This document shows, one piece after another, positions 1 through 6,255 of a DNA stretch of 6,916 bases (its first letter is position 1; every line of letters starts with the position of its first letter). The stretch covers positions 1-6,916 of the forward strand of contig CAMWGM010000081.1 of NCBI GenBank assembly GCA_947173755.1, given 5' to 3'. The stretch is from an uncultured Muribaculaceae bacterium. GTDB taxonomy: Bacteria > Bacteroidota > Bacteroidia > Bacteroidales > Muribaculaceae. The position numbers and the translations under genes were made by a program. The notes beneath the pieces were generated by a model that did no database searches, was not told the DNA's origin, and saw only the letters and a list, made by a program, of their open reading frames with translations.

Positions 1-302
1 TCTGATGAGAGTCCTGCCTCGAAATGAGGATCGGCGAGAAGATAAAAATCAGGTGCGAGTGAGGTATATTCGGGGGCGTTCGCGGCAAAGTTAACTGCCA
101 TAGTGTCGTTTTTCAGGATAGCCTCCGACTTTATGACTTCGGCCAGCGACGGACCGTTTCCCATAATGATAAGCGGACGGTCTATCGACTCCCGACAACT
201 GATTGTGGGACGCCGCGAAAGGAGTGCCATTTTCCCGATGCTCTTTGCCGAGGAGGCCAGCAGTGAGAAAAAACCGGTGATTTTGTCGATCGTTTTAGCC
301 AT
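1..302 (-). CDS. N-terminal fragment of a GNGPSL-motif protein, possibly glycan-related
   Basis: This frame is open from an ATG at 302 down to the left edge, giving 100 codons of a gene whose 3' end lies outside the window. The start is MAKTIDKITGFFSLL, and residues 42-53 read RPLIIMGNGPSL. A hydrophobic strand followed by GNGPSL is typical of nucleotide-binding folds in DUF115/MptE-like proteins and in GT42-type sialyltransferase-like proteins of surface-glycan loci. The segment after it (NFAANAPEYTSLAPDFYLLADPHF as separate short motifs: NFAANAP, PDFYLLADP) fits the same kind of fold. Family assignment is inference from the motif, and the enzymatic activity cannot be named from this fragment. 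A -7 promoter box at 313-320 would put transcription only a few bases before this ATG, so either the mRNA is nearly leaderless or translation begins at Met25 (position 230). Both starts leave the GNGPSL region intact. The gene is divergent from rprX. Confidence 0.75.
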   Translation of the reverse strand, partial: MAKTIDKITGFFSLLASSAKSIGKMALLSRRPTISCRESIDRPLIIMGNGPSLAEVIKSEAILKNDTMAVNFAANAPEYTSLAPDFYLLADPHFEAGLSS

Positions 303-312
303 ATAAGTCACA

Positions 313-320
313 CAAAGTTA
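313..320 (-). promoter_or_regulatory. Bacteroidetes-type -7 promoter box (TAACTTTG) for the leftmost gene
   Basis: Read on the minus strand, the octamer is TAACTTTG, a perfect match to the Bacteroidetes primary-sigma -7 consensus TAnnTTTG. No convincing TTTG (-33) element is seen about 19-21 bp upstream. Transcription would begin around 305-309, leaving a leader of about 3-7 nt before the ATG at 302. This argues for either a leaderless-like mRNA or an internal start at 230. Confidence 0.5.
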
Positions 321-450
321 GCATATTTTTTTGAGCCATCATAGGAATGGGAGAAAAATAATTGCCGGCTTCACACTTTTATGTTAATTTTTACGTTTTG
401 TGTTAAAAGAAAAGGCGGGTCGTGAAAATTAAAAATTTATCTATTTTATA

Positions 451-458
451 TAAATTTC
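451..458 (+). promoter_or_regulatory. Weak candidate -7 box for the rprXY operon
   Basis: The octamer TAAATTTC differs from the Bacteroidetes -7 consensus TAnnTTTG at the last base only. It lies in an A/T-rich stretch about 80 bp upstream of the chosen rprX start. No TTTG is seen at the -33 position. A second near-match, TACGTTTT, occurs at 392-399, so the promoter of this operon is not settled. Confidence 0.25.
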
Positions 459-495
459 ACAACAAAATCCCATCTGAAGTGTTAAAAGGATAGGT

Positions 496-513
496 GTGGC
501 AGTCAACTGCCAC
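496..513. repeat. 18-bp interrupted palindrome / short hairpin in the rprX leader
   Basis: GTGGCAGT (496-503) and ACTGCCAC (506-513) are exact reverse complements separated by two bases. As RNA this forms a stem of 7 bp with a 4-nt loop, ending 22 nt before the rprX ATG. As DNA it could be an operator for a dimeric regulator. There is no T-tract, so it is not an intrinsic terminator. Its role is unknown. Confidence 0.5.
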
Positions 514-535
514 TTCAAACCGTGATTTCGAGAAA

Positions 536-2026
536 ATGAAAAAATCAACAATCTGGCTGCTTACAATCATCATGGCCCTGACGTTCATGGGGTTACTTTA
601 TATACAGATCACGTATATGAGTAATCTCAAACGTATGCGCGACGATCAGTTTGCCGAGGGCGTGAAACGTTCGCTCTATGCCGTCACCACACGGCTCGAG
701 CAGGACGAGACACGCCATTTTCTCGAAGAAGATATCGCTTCGATGGAGACCCAGTTCTATCCTCGCACCAACCGCGACGGAACTGTAGGTTTCAATTACA
801 AGGTACGCACCGCTACAGGCGGAGATTTCGACCTGACATTCAACTCCAACACCGACCGACGAAACCTCTCGCGCTCTTTGCGTGAGGTGATGAGAGGAAA
901 ATATCTATATCAGAAAGGTCTGCTTGATGAGGTGATACTATCCATCATCAATCAATCTTCTTCCCGTCCGATAACCGAGCGTGCTGATTCGGCTGATATC
1001 GAGAACTATCTCCGTTCCGAACTCCAGAACAACGGACTCGATCTGCCGTTCCGCTGGGCGGTAGTCAACCGCGCCGGTGCCCGCATGTACCATTCGGCTG
1101 ATTTCGCACCCACTCCTGCCGAGAACAGAGAGATGTTTGTGCAGACTCTGTTCCCCAATGACCCGAAGAACAAGATGTATTATCTAAAGGTCTATTTCCC
1201 GACCAAGAGTAAATATATACTCGAGTCGGTGAAGTTTATGATTCCGTCGTTTGCCTTCACTCTTATCCTGTTGTTGACATTCGTCTTTACGATCATACTT
1301 GCGTTCCGCCAGAAGAGGCTCACCGAGATGAAGAACGACTTCATCAATAATATGACTCACGAGTTCAAGACACCTATCTCAACGATTTCGCTGGCTGCCC
1401 AGATGCTCAACGACGGTTCGGTGCTTAAGAGTCCTACGATGCTCACCCACATTTCCGGTGTTATCAACGACGAGACCAAGCGGTTGCGCTTCCAGGTGGA
1501 AAAGGTGCTTCAGATGTCGATGTTCGATCGTCAGAAGGCGACTCTCCGCCTGCAGGAAGTCGACGCCAATATTCTGATAGCCAATATTGCCTCGACTTTC
1601 AAACTCAAGGTCGAGAAATACGGCGGCCGCATTGAGGCCTTCCTCGATGCCGAGGAAGCCAATGTCAATGTCGACGAAATGCACTTCACCAACGTGATCT
1701 ATAATCTCCTCGACAATGCTGTCAAATATCGGCGCGAGGAGGAACCGCTGCTGCTCAAGATCGTGACCCGCGATATCTCCGACAATCGCCTCGAGATTTC
1801 TATCAGCGACAACGGCATCGGAATGCGCAAGGAGGATCTCAAGAAAATCTTCGAGAAGTTCTATCGTGTCTCGACCGGCAACCGCCATGATGTCAAAGGC
1901 TTCGGTCTCGGACTGGCCTATGTGAAGAAGATTCTTACCGACATGGACGGTGAGATTTCGGTAGACAGCACTCCGGGTGAAGGCTCATGCTTCAACATCC
2001 GACTTAAACTTGCCGGCAATTCCTGA
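536..2026 (+). CDS. rprX: Membrane sensor histidine kinase, RprX type
   Basis: This encodes a 496-aa inner-membrane sensor kinase that would autophosphorylate on a histidine and pass the phosphate to the response regulator just downstream. TM1 spans about residues 5-26 (MKKSTIWLLTIIMALTFMGL), followed by an extracytoplasmic domain of about 205 residues with no fold I recognise, then TM2 at about 233-257. The HisKA helix follows TM2 directly with no HAMP domain: H-box MTHEFKTP with phosphoacceptor His275 (codon 1358-1360). The HATPase domain shows the N-box NVIYNLLDNAVKY (386-398), G1 DNGIG (425-429), F-box FEKFYRV (439-445) and G2 GFGLGL (455-460), so it should be catalytically competent. The frame could open at GTG 494, but ATG 536 is preferred because it places a MKKSTIW N-terminus directly before TM1, as in RprX homologues. 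It also leaves the palindrome at 496-513 in the leader. RprX/RprY was described in Bacteroides fragilis; the natural signal is not evident here. Confidence 0.93.
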   Translation: MKKSTIWLLTIIMALTFMGLLYIQITYMSNLKRMRDDQFAEGVKRSLYAVTTRLEQDETRHFLEEDIASMETQFYPRTNRDGTVGFNYKVRTATGGDFDLTFNSNTDRRNLSRSLREVMRGKYLYQKGLLDEVILSIINQSSSRPITERADSADIENYLRSELQNNGLDLPFRWAVVNRAGARMYHSADFAPTPAENREMFVQTLFPNDPKNKMYYLKVYFPTKSKYILESVKFMIPSFAFTLILLLTFVFTIILAFRQKRLTEMKNDFINNMTHEFKTPISTISLAAQMLNDGSVLKSPTMLTHISGVINDETKRLRFQVEKVLQMSMFDRQKATLRLQEVDANILIANIASTFKLKVEKYGGRIEAFLDAEEANVNVDEMHFTNVIYNLLDNAVKYRREEEPLLLKIVTRDISDNRLEISISDNGIGMRKEDLKKIFEKFYRVSTGNRHDVKGFGLGLAYVKKILTDMDGEISVDSTPGEGSCFNIRLKLAGNS

Positions 2027-2079
2027 CGGCAAACAAAAGAGATAACAAATAATTATTTAAGATAACTCAATTTTTTATT

Positions 2080-2787
2080 ATGGAAGAACGACTCAGAATA
2101 CTTCTTTGCGAGGATGATGAAAATCTCGGCATGCTCACTCGCGAATATCTTCAGGCCAAGGGCTTCAACGCCGATCTCTACCCTGACGGCGACAGTGGCT
2201 ACAAGGCTTTTCTCAAAGGTAAGTATGATCTCTGTGTGCTCGACGTGATGATGCCGAAAAAGGATGGCTTCGCGCTCGCTCAGGAAATTCGTACAGTCAA
2301 TGCCGAAACTCCTATCATTTTCCTTACTGCCAAATCCATGAAAGAGGATATCCTCGAAGGATTTAAGATCGGAGCAGACGACTATCTTACCAAACCTTTC
2401 TCGATGGAGGAACTTGTGTTCCGTATTGAGGCTATCCTCCGTCGCGTCAAAGGCAAGAAAGGCAAAGAGGTCACAATGTATAAGATCGGCAAATTTACTT
2501 TTGACACTCAGAAGCAGGTGCTCATCATAGGCGACAAGGTCACCAAACTTACAACCAAGGAAAGTGAACTCCTTTCGTTGCTCTGTGCCCATGTCAACGA
2601 GATTCTCGAGCGTAACTTCGCGCTCAAGACCATTTGGATCGACGACAACTACTTCAACGCCCGTTCGATGGATGTCTATATCACCAAACTCCGCAAACAT
2701 CTTAAGGAGGATCCCTCGATCGAGATCATCAATATCCACGGCAAGGGTTATAAACTGATCGCTCCCGAGGCTGAAACAGTGAAGTAA
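2080..2787 (+). CDS. rprY: OmpR/PhoB-family response regulator, RprY type
   Basis: This is a 235-aa cytoplasmic DNA-binding regulator and the expected phosphoryl acceptor of RprX. The receiver domain occupies residues 5-122: acidic pocket D12/D13 in ILLCEDDEN, phosphoacceptor Asp55 in LCVLDVMMP, switch Thr83 in FLTAKS, and Lys105 in DDYLTKPF. A basic linker (RRVKGKKGKE, about 121-130) leads to a C-terminal winged-helix domain (about 132-230) with the usual TTKESELLSLL segment, recognition helix RSMDVYITKLRKHL and the hairpin GKGYKL. All key residues are present and the length is normal for the family. It lies 53 bp after rprX on the same strand and is most likely co-transcribed. The gap is A/T-rich with no Shine-Dalgarno sequence, as is usual in Bacteroidetes, and holds two AGATAAC copies 20 bp apart. 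A strong hairpin follows 26 bp after the stop. Confidence 0.95.
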   Translation: MEERLRILLCEDDENLGMLTREYLQAKGFNADLYPDGDSGYKAFLKGKYDLCVLDVMMPKKDGFALAQEIRTVNAETPIIFLTAKSMKEDILEGFKIGADDYLTKPFSMEELVFRIEAILRRVKGKKGKEVTMYKIGKFTFDTQKQVLIIGDKVTKLTTKESELLSLLCAHVNEILERNFALKTIWIDDNYFNARSMDVYITKLRKHLKEDPSIEIINIHGKGYKLIAPEAETVK

Positions 2788-2813
2788 TATTGCTGTCCCG
2801 ACAACTCTAAAAG

Positions 2814-2850
2814 GCGCCGCTGTCCGACAATCAGGGTCGGATGGTGGCGC
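2814..2850. terminator. Bidirectional terminator hairpin between convergent rprY and the small membrane protein gene
   Basis: The arms GCGCCGCTGTCCGAC (2814-2828) and GTCGGATGGTGGCGC (2836-2850) pair over all 15 positions, 12 Watson-Crick and 3 G-U, around a 7-nt loop. On the plus strand the stem is followed by AACTGTTT. On the minus strand it is followed by C then TTTTAGAG. It sits between the rprY stop (2787) and the stop of the convergent gene (2858), so it can end both transcripts. The U-tracts are short, so termination may be incomplete. Confidence 0.75.
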
Positions 2851-2857
2851 AACTGTT

Positions 2858-3316
2858 TCATATCAGAGCACACGTCACCGTCATGTCGGGACGGTTGTGC
2901 AAAGTCAGAGTAGCAATTTTTTCCGACTCATAAGGTGTGAGCGGAGTTACATAGCGGATAAAGTAACGCTCGTTGGCAAGGAAGTCGAGGATGAACGAGG
3001 CTGTATCGACCTGCTCAGACTCGGAACGCGCAGGGGCATGTCGCTCGTAGATAGTGATGTCGAACCCTTTTACTTCCACCGCAAGACTGACTGCCGACGA
3101 AAGAGTGACACCGCGCAATCCCCTTCGGCGGAGTACCACCGAGCCATCCTCGCAACAGAAAAAGTCAATCTCCGGTTGATAAGAGTCTGTCTGCGACAAC
3201 ACTCCGGCCAGCAGATACTGACGCACTGGACTTGCTGACTCCCGACGTGACATCAATGCCACGATGGCTGCTGCTGCCATCAGGCATATCACATAGAACT
3301 CGGTGGAATGGAACAT
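2858..3316 (-). CDS. Conserved small membrane-anchored protein of unknown function
   Basis: This encodes a 152-aa protein that I cannot assign to a named family. One hydrophobic helix at about residues 6-22 (FYVICLMAAAAIVALM) is followed by basic SRR, which predicts an N-terminal anchor or uncleaved signal with the remaining ~130 residues on one side of the membrane. The body looks beta-rich (VVLRRRGLRGV, AVSLAVEVKGFDITIYER, FILDFLANERYFIRY, TLTLHNRP), and the style resembles short hypothetical proteins I associate with Bacteroidales. The frame also permits an ATG at 3400, but that start would lie inside the U-tract of the upstream operon's terminator and upstream of the -7 box at 3371-3378. 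The ATG at 3316, giving MFHSTEFYVIC, is therefore chosen; it leaves a leader of about 50 nt. The gene has its own promoter and terminator, so it appears monocistronic. It is convergent with rprXY, and no functional link to its neighbours is shown. Confidence 0.75.
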   Translation of the reverse strand: MFHSTEFYVICLMAAAAIVALMSRRESASPVRQYLLAGVLSQTDSYQPEIDFFCCEDGSVVLRRRGLRGVTLSSAVSLAVEVKGFDITIYERHAPARSESEQVDTASFILDFLANERYFIRYVTPLTPYESEKIATLTLHNRPDMTVTCALI

Positions 3317-3370
3317 TGATAAGGAAATGAGATTAGAGGATTCCGTGGTTATGGCCAACGGATCAAAATG

Positions 3371-3378
3371 CAAAGTTA
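3371..3378 (-). promoter_or_regulatory. Bacteroidetes-type -7 promoter box (TAACTTTG) for the small membrane protein gene
   Basis: On the minus strand this reads TAACTTTG, identical to the box at 313-320 and matching TAnnTTTG. Transcription would start near 3363-3367, about 50 nt before the ATG at 3316. No clear TTTG is seen at -33. The box lies just past the upstream operon's terminator, as expected for an independent transcription unit, and it decides the start codon of the downstream gene. Confidence 0.6.
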
Positions 3379-3391
3379 GTGCAAATTTCCC

Positions 3392-3434
3392 GAAAAACAT
3401 AAGGGAGACTGTGCCGATGGCGGAACAGTCTCCC
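3392..3434 (-). terminator. Intrinsic terminator of the alpha-glucan operon
   Basis: The arms GGGAGACTGT (3403-3412) and ACAGTCTCCC (3425-3434) are perfect reverse complements of 10 bp around a 12-nt loop. On the minus strand the stem is followed directly by TTATGTTTTTC (3402-3392), giving the U-rich tail of a Rho-independent terminator. It begins 33 bp after the stop codon of the GH57 gene. Confidence 0.85.
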
Positions 3435-3466
3435 GGGATTATCAGATTTTGAAGAAAGAGAACGGA

Positions 3467-4912
3467 TTATTTCTCCTTTTTAGCGGCAGCCTTCTTGGCC
3501 GGAGCCTTCTTCTCTTTCGGAGCCTTCTCGGCTTTCGGTTTCGCTGCTTTGGGGGCCTTGGCTACTTTGGGAGCCTTTTCAGCGGCTTCTGCCTCTGCCT
3601 GTTTCTCTCGGAGGAGATGCTCTTCATTGAAATGCTCGATGTTCTTTCTCATCGATTCGGCCTCCTTGTTGAGGGTCTCGATCTCACGCTCCTGATTACG
3701 GATTGTGGTGAGGAGCGATGAAAGTTCCTCATTGTCGATACTCATGGGATACTGTTCTTCGACACGCACGATGAAATCGGCAAGAACATTCATGTAGTTT
3801 GTGAATGCCTCAAACGGAGTCTCATAGGGAGAGAATGCGTGAGAAGTTTTTGTCGACATATAGAAGAAGTGGTCGGCAGCCTGCAGACGGTCCCAATCCT
3901 GCTTGAGAAGACGGTTGTCGCAGAGACGCACGCGCTCGCTGACTGAATAGAGTTTTTCGAACGCTTCCTTCTGGAGTTTGTTGCCGAGCCATGCTGAGAC
4001 GTCGCGCTCTTCGTCAGACCAGGACATGGGGAAGGGAACTGAAAGTGTATCGACAGCCTTGAGTTTGGCGACAGCCTCGGCGGGAGTGATAAACTCGATG
4101 CCCTTCTCTGCGGCGAAGCGGGGGAGAGCCTCAAGGAACTGGAAGATGCCGGTCTCACGGGGCTGGAAGTCGCCAAACACTTCAAGATTCATGAAGAGGT
4201 TGACGATCTGCTCCTCGGCGGGAGTCGAAGCGATCCAGTTGATATATTTGTCGGCCGTGAGGGGATACTCATCCCATGTGGTGTTTGAGAAACGCTCCGA
4301 GAGATCGTCGGAGAACTTGTCATTCTTGAGCAACAGTTTCACATCGGGAGCGGTTGCGGCTGCATAGACATAGTTGGGAGATTTCCAACCGAGAATATGC
4401 TTGGCTCCTTCAGTGATGATGCCCTTGTAACCCATCGAACCGATCAGAGGGGCGATTTCGTCGGAGTAGATGAGTTCAGTGTTGCGGATCACCTTGGGCT
4501 CCTGACCGAAAAGTTCCTTGATTTTTGCTTTGTGAGCCTCGACCTGGCTGATGAACTCCTCGGGATCGGCGAGCGATGCGAGAGAGTGAGCGTAGGTCTC
4601 CGAAAGGAATTCCACGCAACCTGTGGTGGCAAGTTTCTTGAGCAGATCGATCATGTCGGGGACATACTGTTCAAACTGCTCGAGGGCGCTGCCTGTGATT
4701 GAGAGGGCGCACTTGAATTTACCTTCCGACTCCTCGATCATCTTGAGGAGCGACTGAGCGGCGGGGATGTACGAGCGCGTAGCGATACGCTCGATTATAT
4801 CGTCGTTGGCGAAATCGTCATAGTAGTAGTGGTCGTTGCCGATATCGAAGAAGCGATAGCGTTTGAGACGGAACGGCTGATGGATCTGAAAATAGAAGCA
4901 GATGGCTTTCAT
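3467..4912 (-). CDS. GH57 alpha-amylase-like protein with coiled coil and basic tail
   Basis: This encodes a 481-aa cytoplasmic protein (no signal peptide) of glycoside hydrolase family 57, whose members cut or rearrange alpha-glucans with retention. The family's HQP motif is at residues 11-13. RNTELIYSD (143-151) supplies the expected nucleophile Glu146. FMNLEVFGDFQ (240-250) is the acid/base motif, and AWLGNKLQKEA (307-317) is the C-terminal conserved helix. The architecture fits the Methanocaldococcus MJ1611-type alpha-amylase group and not GH57 branching enzymes. In that group the fourth motif normally reads FMDYETFG; here Asn242 (AAT at 4189-4187) takes the Asp place, so hydrolysis may be lost or weak. 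Residues about 397-445 (REIETLNKEAESMRKNIEHF) form a coiled coil, followed by a Lys/Ala/Pro-rich tail. It is the last gene of the operon, 53 bp after the glycosyltransferase. It may be a true amylase, a glucanotransferase, or a non-catalytic glucan-binding partner. Confidence 0.88.
   Translation of the reverse strand: MKAICFYFQIHQPFRLKRYRFFDIGNDHYYYDDFANDDIIERIATRSYIPAAQSLLKMIEESEGKFKCALSITGSALEQFEQYVPDMIDLLKKLATTGCVEFLSETYAHSLASLADPEEFISQVEAHKAKIKELFGQEPKVIRNTELIYSDEIAPLIGSMGYKGIITEGAKHILGWKSPNYVYAAATAPDVKLLLKNDKFSDDLSERFSNTTWDEYPLTADKYINWIASTPAEEQIVNLFMNLEVFGDFQPRETGIFQFLEALPRFAAEKGIEFITPAEAVAKLKAVDTLSVPFPMSWSDEERDVSAWLGNKLQKEAFEKLYSVSERVRLCDNRLLKQDWDRLQAADHFFYMSTKTSHAFSPYETPFEAFTNYMNVLADFIVRVEEQYPMSIDNEELSSLLTTIRNQEREIETLNKEAESMRKNIEHFNEEHLLREKQAEAEAAEKAPKVAKAPKAAKPKAEKAPKEKKAPAKKAAAKKEK
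3470..3577 (-). repeat. Low-complexity Lys/Ala/Pro-rich C-terminal tail coding segment
   Basis: Residues 446-481 of the GH57 protein consist almost only of Lys, Ala, Pro and Glu in loose AKAPK / PKAEK / APAKKAAAKK units. Composition and spacing resemble histone H1-like tails. It is encoded in frame right up to the stop codon with mixed synonymous codons, so it is a maintained protein feature and not a simple DNA repeat expansion. Confidence 0.8.
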
Positions 4913-4965
4913 ATTATGTCAAAAGGAGTATTTTTTGAAAAATGGATTTATGTGGCACCCAGTGG

Positions 4966-6225
4966 TCAGCGACCGAGCACCTTGTTGTAGATATCGATCA
5001 CTTTCCGTCCGGCCTTGTCCCAGGTGATCTGGTTTACTTCGGCCAGACCATCCTCGCGAAGCTGGTTGTACATTGCCGGATAGGTCACGATCGAGTTGAT
5101 GGCGTCAGCCATAGCGTCGATATCCCAGTAGTCGGTCTTGATGACGTTGTCGAGGATCTCGGCACATCCGCTCTGCTTGGAAATGATCGAAGGAACACCC
5201 ATCTGCATTGCCTCGAGGGGCGAGATGCCGAAAGGTTCAGACACCGAGGGCATAACGTAGACATCTGATGCCTTAAGCATCTCATACACTTGCGATCCAC
5301 GCTGGAAACCGGGGAAGTGGAAGCGATCGGCAATGCCGCGCTCTGCTGCAAGCATGATCATCTTGTTCATCATGTCGCCTGATCCGGCCATGACGAAACG
5401 GACGTTGGGATTGTTCTTGAGCACTTTTGCTGCCGCTTCGACAAAGTATTCGGGACCCTTCTGCATCGTGATACGTCCGAGGAACGTCACCACTTTGTCC
5501 TTGCTCTTATGCTCGGGAACATTGAGTTGCTCGGGCGTCAGGGGTGTCACGGCGTTGTGGACTGTAGTCACCTTTGCCGGATCGATACCATAGTTATGGA
5601 TAACGGTGTCCCGGGTGAGGTTGGACACACAGATGATGTGGTCGGCATTGTTCATACCGTCCTTCTCGATGGCGAACACAGTGGGATTGGGTTTGCCTCG
5701 CGAACGGTCGAATTCTGTCGCGTGAACGTGGATCACGAGCGGTTTGCCTGACACCTGCTTGGAGTGGATACCTGCGGGATAGGTGAGCCAGTCGTGCGAG
5801 TGGATGATATCGTAGTCGATGGTGCGTGCAACGACGCCTGCGCAGATCGAGTAGTTGTTGATCTCCTCGACGAGGTTGTCGGGATAACGGCCCGAAAATT
5901 CGATGCATCCGAGGTCGTTGGTACGCATGTAATTGAAATCGGCATAGATATGGTCGCGCAGCCGGTAGTAGAGATCCGGATCCATGACGTTACCGATGCG
6001 CTCCTGGAGGTATTCTCTCGAGACGTCGCGCCAGCAGACAGGGACCTGTGACATACCGATGATCCGGGCGAAGTGTTTCTCTTCGTCGCCGAACGGTTTT
6101 GGAATGACGAAAGTGATATCCATGTCGCCACACTCCCACATACCTTTAGTGAGACCGTAGCTGGCAGTACCGAGACCGCCGAGGATGTGAGGGGGAAATT
6201 CCCACCCGTACATTAGTGCTTTCAT
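4966..6225 (-). CDS. Glycogen-synthase-type glycosyltransferase (GT-B fold, GT4/GT5-like)
   Basis: This encodes a 419-aa cytoplasmic retaining glycosyltransferase that would add glucose from a nucleotide sugar to the end of an alpha-1,4-glucan. The N-terminal Rossmann half begins MKALMYGWEFPPHILGGLGT; GGLG (16-19) is the acceptor/donor loop of glycogen and starch synthases. HSHDWL (142-147) and HVHATEFDR (166-174) are typical of the same group. The C-terminal half has FLGRITMQKGPEY (248-260) with the phosphate-contacting Arg251 and Lys256, and SEPFGISPLEAM (329-340) with the E-x7-E pair Glu330/Glu338. All expected residues are present. At 419 aa it is shorter than bacterial GlgA (about 480) and closer to the MJ1606-like archaeal type. 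It starts 30 bp after the debranching gene, with an A-rich leader and no Shine-Dalgarno, and precedes the GH57 gene, so all three are probably one transcript. Donor choice (UDP- or ADP-glucose) cannot be told from the sequence. Confidence 0.88.
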   Translation of the reverse strand: MKALMYGWEFPPHILGGLGTASYGLTKGMWECGDMDITFVIPKPFGDEEKHFARIIGMSQVPVCWRDVSREYLQERIGNVMDPDLYYRLRDHIYADFNYMRTNDLGCIEFSGRYPDNLVEEINNYSICAGVVARTIDYDIIHSHDWLTYPAGIHSKQVSGKPLVIHVHATEFDRSRGKPNPTVFAIEKDGMNNADHIICVSNLTRDTVIHNYGIDPAKVTTVHNAVTPLTPEQLNVPEHKSKDKVVTFLGRITMQKGPEYFVEAAAKVLKNNPNVRFVMAGSGDMMNKMIMLAAERGIADRFHFPGFQRGSQVYEMLKASDVYVMPSVSEPFGISPLEAMQMGVPSIISKQSGCAEILDNVIKTDYWDIDAMADAINSIVTYPAMYNQLREDGLAEVNQITWDKAGRKVIDIYNKVLGR

Positions 6226-6255
6226 TCTCTGTTTTTAATAGGTGTTGAGGGAGGG

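Noticed and set aside
103..306. Plus-strand 67-codon frame at the left edge
   Set aside because: It lies opposite the better-supported minus-strand gene carrying GNGPSL and has no homology-like features.
494..535. GTG at 494 as the start of rprX, adding 14 residues
   Set aside because: The added residues are polar and would include the palindrome arms. The MKKSTIW start at 536 fits the family N-terminus and places TM1 correctly.
1379..1888. A 169-codon open frame antisense to the kinase core of rprX
   Set aside because: The sense strand carries the complete H, N, G1, F and G2 boxes; the antisense product shows no motif or start signal.
2047..2058. 12-bp perfect palindrome AAATAATTATTT between rprX and rprY
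   Set aside because: It is entirely A/T in an A/T-rich gap, so it is likely to arise by chance and would form only a weak structure.
2053..2739. A 228-codon open frame antisense to almost all of rprY
   Set aside because: It mirrors rprY, which has every receiver and winged-helix motif. The antisense translation has no recognisable domain, and the opening follows from the codon use of the real gene.
3449..3721. Plus-strand frame rich in Leu/Phe/Gly opposite the GH57 tail, looking like a membrane protein
   Set aside because: Its hydrophobicity is the complement of the Lys/Ala codons of the basic tail and coiled coil. It crosses the 3' end of a well-supported gene.
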